Shown here: positions 60,791 to 64,000 of the stretch, piece after piece
Numbering within the stretch: the first letter of the stretch is position 1
Layout: each line of letters begins with the position of its first letter
Assembly (NCBI GenBank): GCA_022113835.1
Contig: JAILWY010000024.1
Location: 810,501 to 874,500, forward strand
Length of the DNA: 64,000 nt
Direction of reading: 5' to 3'
Origin: Atopsyche davidsoni
Lineage: Eukaryota > Arthropoda > Insecta > Trichoptera > Hydrobiosidae
Program-made: the position numbers and the translations under genes
Notes under the pieces: model-generated
The model's input: the letters and a program-made list of their open reading frames with translations, nothing else
What the model was told of the DNA's origin: nothing
The model's database searches: none

Positions 60791-61899
60791 CGGCTGTAAG
60801 TCCACAATCGAAATGTCAACACTTGGTTTGGATCTTGGCTACATTACACTATGAAGAATTTTTATTGATATAAAAATTTTACCTTATGATATAAGAATTC
60901 CTATTTAAAAAATATCTACCCTATATATTCCTACTAAACTACTAACCTCACTTTTATTATTGTATTTACTCCGAGTTAGGTTTTTCCCTACATATTTATG
61001 ACTTGAGTCTGATATGATGCCTACCTACATCATTGAGATTTATTTATCCATTGAAGCTCTTTGTCTGATTTAATTTTCTGTTTGTTTTAAATAAATAAAT
61101 TCCCAATCCAATCACAATATATGGTTCAATACATTTCTAGGAATATCTACATCTTATAACAATAATAAAATATTTTAACCAAAACTTTTGATACAACTAA
61201 TTTTAGGTTTTATTTGTGTGAATTGTTTGTTTTTTTCCTTTTACTGATGAATCAAATTTTCAATACTCAATTATATTTCAACTGTCAGTGTATCTGTGAA
61301 GAAAATGTATATAGCTATGACTTGGTGAAATTAAAATGAAATGAAATGCTGAAGTTAAAATAATAATATATTTAGCAATATAATCAATTTCAGTTCAACT
61401 AGACTTCCTAAATTATATTACTCATGTTATTTGATCATAAAAATGTGCCATGGGCGTAACCTGCTTATTTCAATCTAGATTTTCATAATCATAGTTCCTA
61501 TCTTATCTATATGAACTGATTTAATATTATTGAATCATTATTCAATGCTTTTTTGGTGATATATCACATACCTGGTGATATAGCACAGTTATGTAGATGT
61601 TCTTTTTTAGTTTTTTTATTTCACGAGCAGGAGACATGCAAGATTAGTCAAGATCTTGTAAGAGTGGGTCACAAGGAAAGAGGCAGTCTGAGAAGCAATA
61701 AGAAGTGGATATAAGTTTGAAAATTCATTTGAATCATATCATAAAGACACTTCAGTTAACTTATGAATATGTCACTTCAAACAAACTTTTAAAAACATAT
61801 GAAGTTACAAAGTTATGATTACTTTCCTTATTAGCATAGGTATATCGATTGTAATTTTCATTGATCAATCTTCTTTTAAATTTATTATTTCCTAACTTA

Positions 61900-61960
61900 C
61901 ATGGCTACGATGGTTGAAAGCACATAGGCACCGAGCCATGAAAGTGAGGTTCAAATTCGA
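61900..61960 (+). repeat. tRNA-derived SINE fragment, same family as 48.8 kb
   Basis: TGGCTACGATGGTTGAAAGC (A-box region), GGCACCGAGCCATGAAAG, then B-box-like GGTTCAAATTC. Shares the CACCG-GCCATGAAAG block with the intronic SINE. Confidence 0.5.
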
Positions 61961-63319
61961 CATGTGTCCCAATTAAACAAGGATAATGATTTTCTAGATA
62001 TTTATTATGCATACCTTTGACCTAAAAACATTTTTTTAGAATAAACTCTCACGTTTGTTGTGTTGTCGTGCAGTATTTCTGGCGCTGATATGAATGAAAC
62101 ATTCTGCTTGATGATTCAACCCTTAGCTCTTAACAATTCTATATAATTTGTTAATTCTAATCTAGTTCAAGTTCTCTATTCCGCATTTAGAATGCCCTCT
62201 CTAATTGTGATGTGCAACTTAAAATAGATATTGTATGAACCTGTGTTCATTCGGATTATAAATATAGTGGTGCATACCACTTTGTTCCATAGAGGAACAA
62301 ATAATAACTCAGTATGTAAAAGCAGTGATGAATATGAAATATTTACTTAAGTATAAAATATTCAACAGACGTTTATGCGTCAAATCAATAATCCAACATT
62401 AGTCTTGGCTTCCAGTAACTTGAAACTAGGACTGGATTAGCGAGAGATTAGTGTAGGTATTAAATGCTTTTCCATTTTAACTCAGATACTCAAGTCGGTA
62501 ATTATCAGGGAATTACAAAGTTAATTAAATTACTGACCCAGACTGTTTGATATGAATAAAGTGATATGCTCGAGAACTTAATTTGGGCTAGTGAAACGCA
62601 GGACAATGTTTGATTCTTATTTGAGGCATAATACCGGATCCTGGAAATTACATAACAGCCAACCACCTTAAAAGACAGTTTCTGATGAATTGCTGATGAA
62701 TAATCAGTGCGGTCAAATTGGTGAGACTGGCCCAGGATAGGAATATGTTCGACGAAATGGTCACCAACCTCCTATAAGGAAAGGCATCAGAAAAAAAGTA
62801 TCACACCACACATGCACGCAACATATTTGGTTCTAGATATGTGAAGATGTAGGAGTCAAGAAATCCTAAGTTTGTACAGAACTAGTAAGTAAAAAAAATA
62901 TATCTTTGGTCTACTGTCCTTGTTTATTAAATTTGGAAATTTGACAGAAACATATTTCCTTTTCATTTGTTTCTTGAATGCTATTATTTAATAAAATCTT
63001 ATACCTTATTGCAGCTTTAAGATATACATACTCTGCTGATATCTTGGTAGAATTGTTTTGTCGATGATAAACATATGTTTACTGAATAGCCTTGTATATA
63101 CTAAGACTGATGTAATTATAGAGTTGTAAGTAGTTGGACGCAGTCTTAGCAGCTTTGAATCGCTTTATGAACCGCTTCCTTACCTATGTATTCTCCGCTT
63201 ATGACTCCAAACTTTAATAGAATATAGCGGTTTATATTATACCTACTCCTGCAGATAATCTGCGATTAAATTAAATAATATTATTTTTACTAGTAAGTTT
63301 ATCTTAAATAAATTAAAAA

Positions 63320-63370
63320 CGGCAGCATGGCCTAATGGTAACTACAACTCCCTATGAATCATGGATTCTC
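63320..63370 (+). repeat. tRNA-like fragment
   Basis: GGCAGCATGGCCTAATGGTA resembles a tRNA 5' half with A box, but the B box is degenerate (GGATTCTCGAG). Not a functional tRNA. Confidence 0.3.
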
Positions 63371-63601
63371 GAGTTTTTCCTATTCAGTAATAATTATAAG
63401 TTGCTTCTGGGTTTATAGAAATACATAGGAAAGCACATGGGACAGGGATTCAAACAAGTGAAATCTTAGTTAGTAAGTTAAAATTACAATATTTCAACAA
63501 ATTTTTAATGTGTGGTACAACTATTGAATATTAAAATATGACTTTATTGATTGCTTTTGACATGGCATAAGGTATATTATATATTCTGATATATTTGGTA
63601 A

Positions 63602-63924
63602 CTATTTTTGCCATCTCTTTTTTAAATTTTTTCCAATGGCATGTAAACGTTCGAAAATATCTTGGCCTGTTATGTTTGATGCCGCCGCATGTTGATCTTG
63701 TGCTTGTGTATCATTTTTATTCAAAAATGACTGCAAATCTGTTTTTGGTCTTCGTGGGCGCTCTTTGTCCCATACCGATTTTCACAGGTAGTTTTCGACG
63801 GTGCATGTTTGCCATAGGCCTCCTCAACCATACGACGCACTTCAGTCACATTTTTTTTTTCATGTTAAAGCAGAAAAACAAAGCTTCCTGCAAATGCTGT
63901 TTTTTTTGGCAGAAAACTCGACAT
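63602..63924 (-). pseudogene. Decayed mariner transposase, N-terminal part
   Basis: Minus-strand DNA codes, in shifting frames, for the start of a mariner-family (Tc1/mariner) transposase: MSSFLPKK near 63924, then EEAYGKHAPSKTTCEN, then DKERPRRPK...LQSFLNKNDTQAQ and ERLHAIGK. These are the helix-turn-helix regions that bind the terminal repeats. An early stop, at least one frameshift and a deletion between TTCEN and DKERP break the gene, and the catalytic D-D-D part is absent. Sequence loses similarity near 63602. Terminal repeats were not identified; one may lie right of the window. Confidence 0.75.
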
Positions 63925-64000
63925 CTCGCTGTTAGAAAAAAATAATTTTGCATCGCGATACGTGTTGGTTTTGTGACAGCTTATTGTTACCGGATGTCTA

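Larger units (their letters stand above)
60791..63601. other. AT-rich spacer with SINE-like fragments
   Basis: No gene is seen. A plus-strand tRNA-like element at 61900-61960 shares CACCGxGCCATGAAAG with the SINE at 48.9 kb. A second tRNA-like head lies at 63320-63370 (GGCAGCATGGCCTAATGG). A short frame at about 62710-62770 resembles a retroelement C terminus but is not called. Confidence 0.5.

Overview
The window is nuclear DNA from an animal, most likely an insect. Its genes are split by GT-AG introns, its exons are GC-rich against very AT-rich introns and spacers, and it carries tRNA-derived repeats, simple repeats and a decayed mariner transposon. The species cannot be fixed from the sequence. 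Five protein-coding genes can be built exon by exon; every exon junction used keeps the reading frame.

Left part (1-11.7 kb): the 3' part of PPP2R3 (+ strand), the B'' (PR72/PR130-type) regulatory subunit of protein phosphatase 2A. The gene enters from the left edge. Nine exons between 1969 and 11729 encode the conserved core with two EF-hands and, after a 6-kb intron, a long acidic tail. GC-rich islands at 190-1600 may be an internal promoter. From 11.7 to 21.8 kb no gene is seen. This stretch may hold a long PPP2R3 3' UTR, and it contains a cluster of a recurring 10-mer (GTCCAAAGAT) whose core matches the miR-9 seed as 7mer-A1 sites.

Middle (21.8-28.7 kb, all + strand): two tandem paralogous genes for ten-finger C2H2 zinc-finger proteins, with a single intron each at the same place and phase, then RNASEH1 (RNase H1) in two coding exons. 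RNASEH1 has a possible mitochondrial leader before a second in-frame Met.

Right part (36.3-60.3 kb, - strand): a complete ZMYND8 orthologue, a chromatin reader with PHD, bromodomain, PWWP, coiled coil and MYND zinc finger. It is modelled in 17 coding exons that sum to 1,671 codons plus no leftover base. It converges with RNASEH1 across about 7.7 kb of non-coding DNA. Its introns hold most of the repeats: a perfect 110-bp inverted repeat made of two tRNA-like SINE copies, a second perfect 52-bp inverted repeat, a degenerate minisatellite of about 36 bp, an (AC)19 tract and several SINE fragments. Right of it lie the probable ZMYND8 promoter, AT-rich spacer, SINE-like pieces and, at the edge, a broken mariner transposase.

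The genes do not form a pathway. PPP2R3 is a signalling gene; the zinc-finger pair, RNASEH1 and ZMYND8 act on nucleic acids or chromatin. I found no wholly new system. The most interesting leads are the clustered 10-mer downstream of PPP2R3, the SUMO-motif-rich N terminus of one zinc-finger protein, a near-identical 20-mer just upstream of two adjacent genes, and the perfect fold-back repeats inside ZMYND8 introns.
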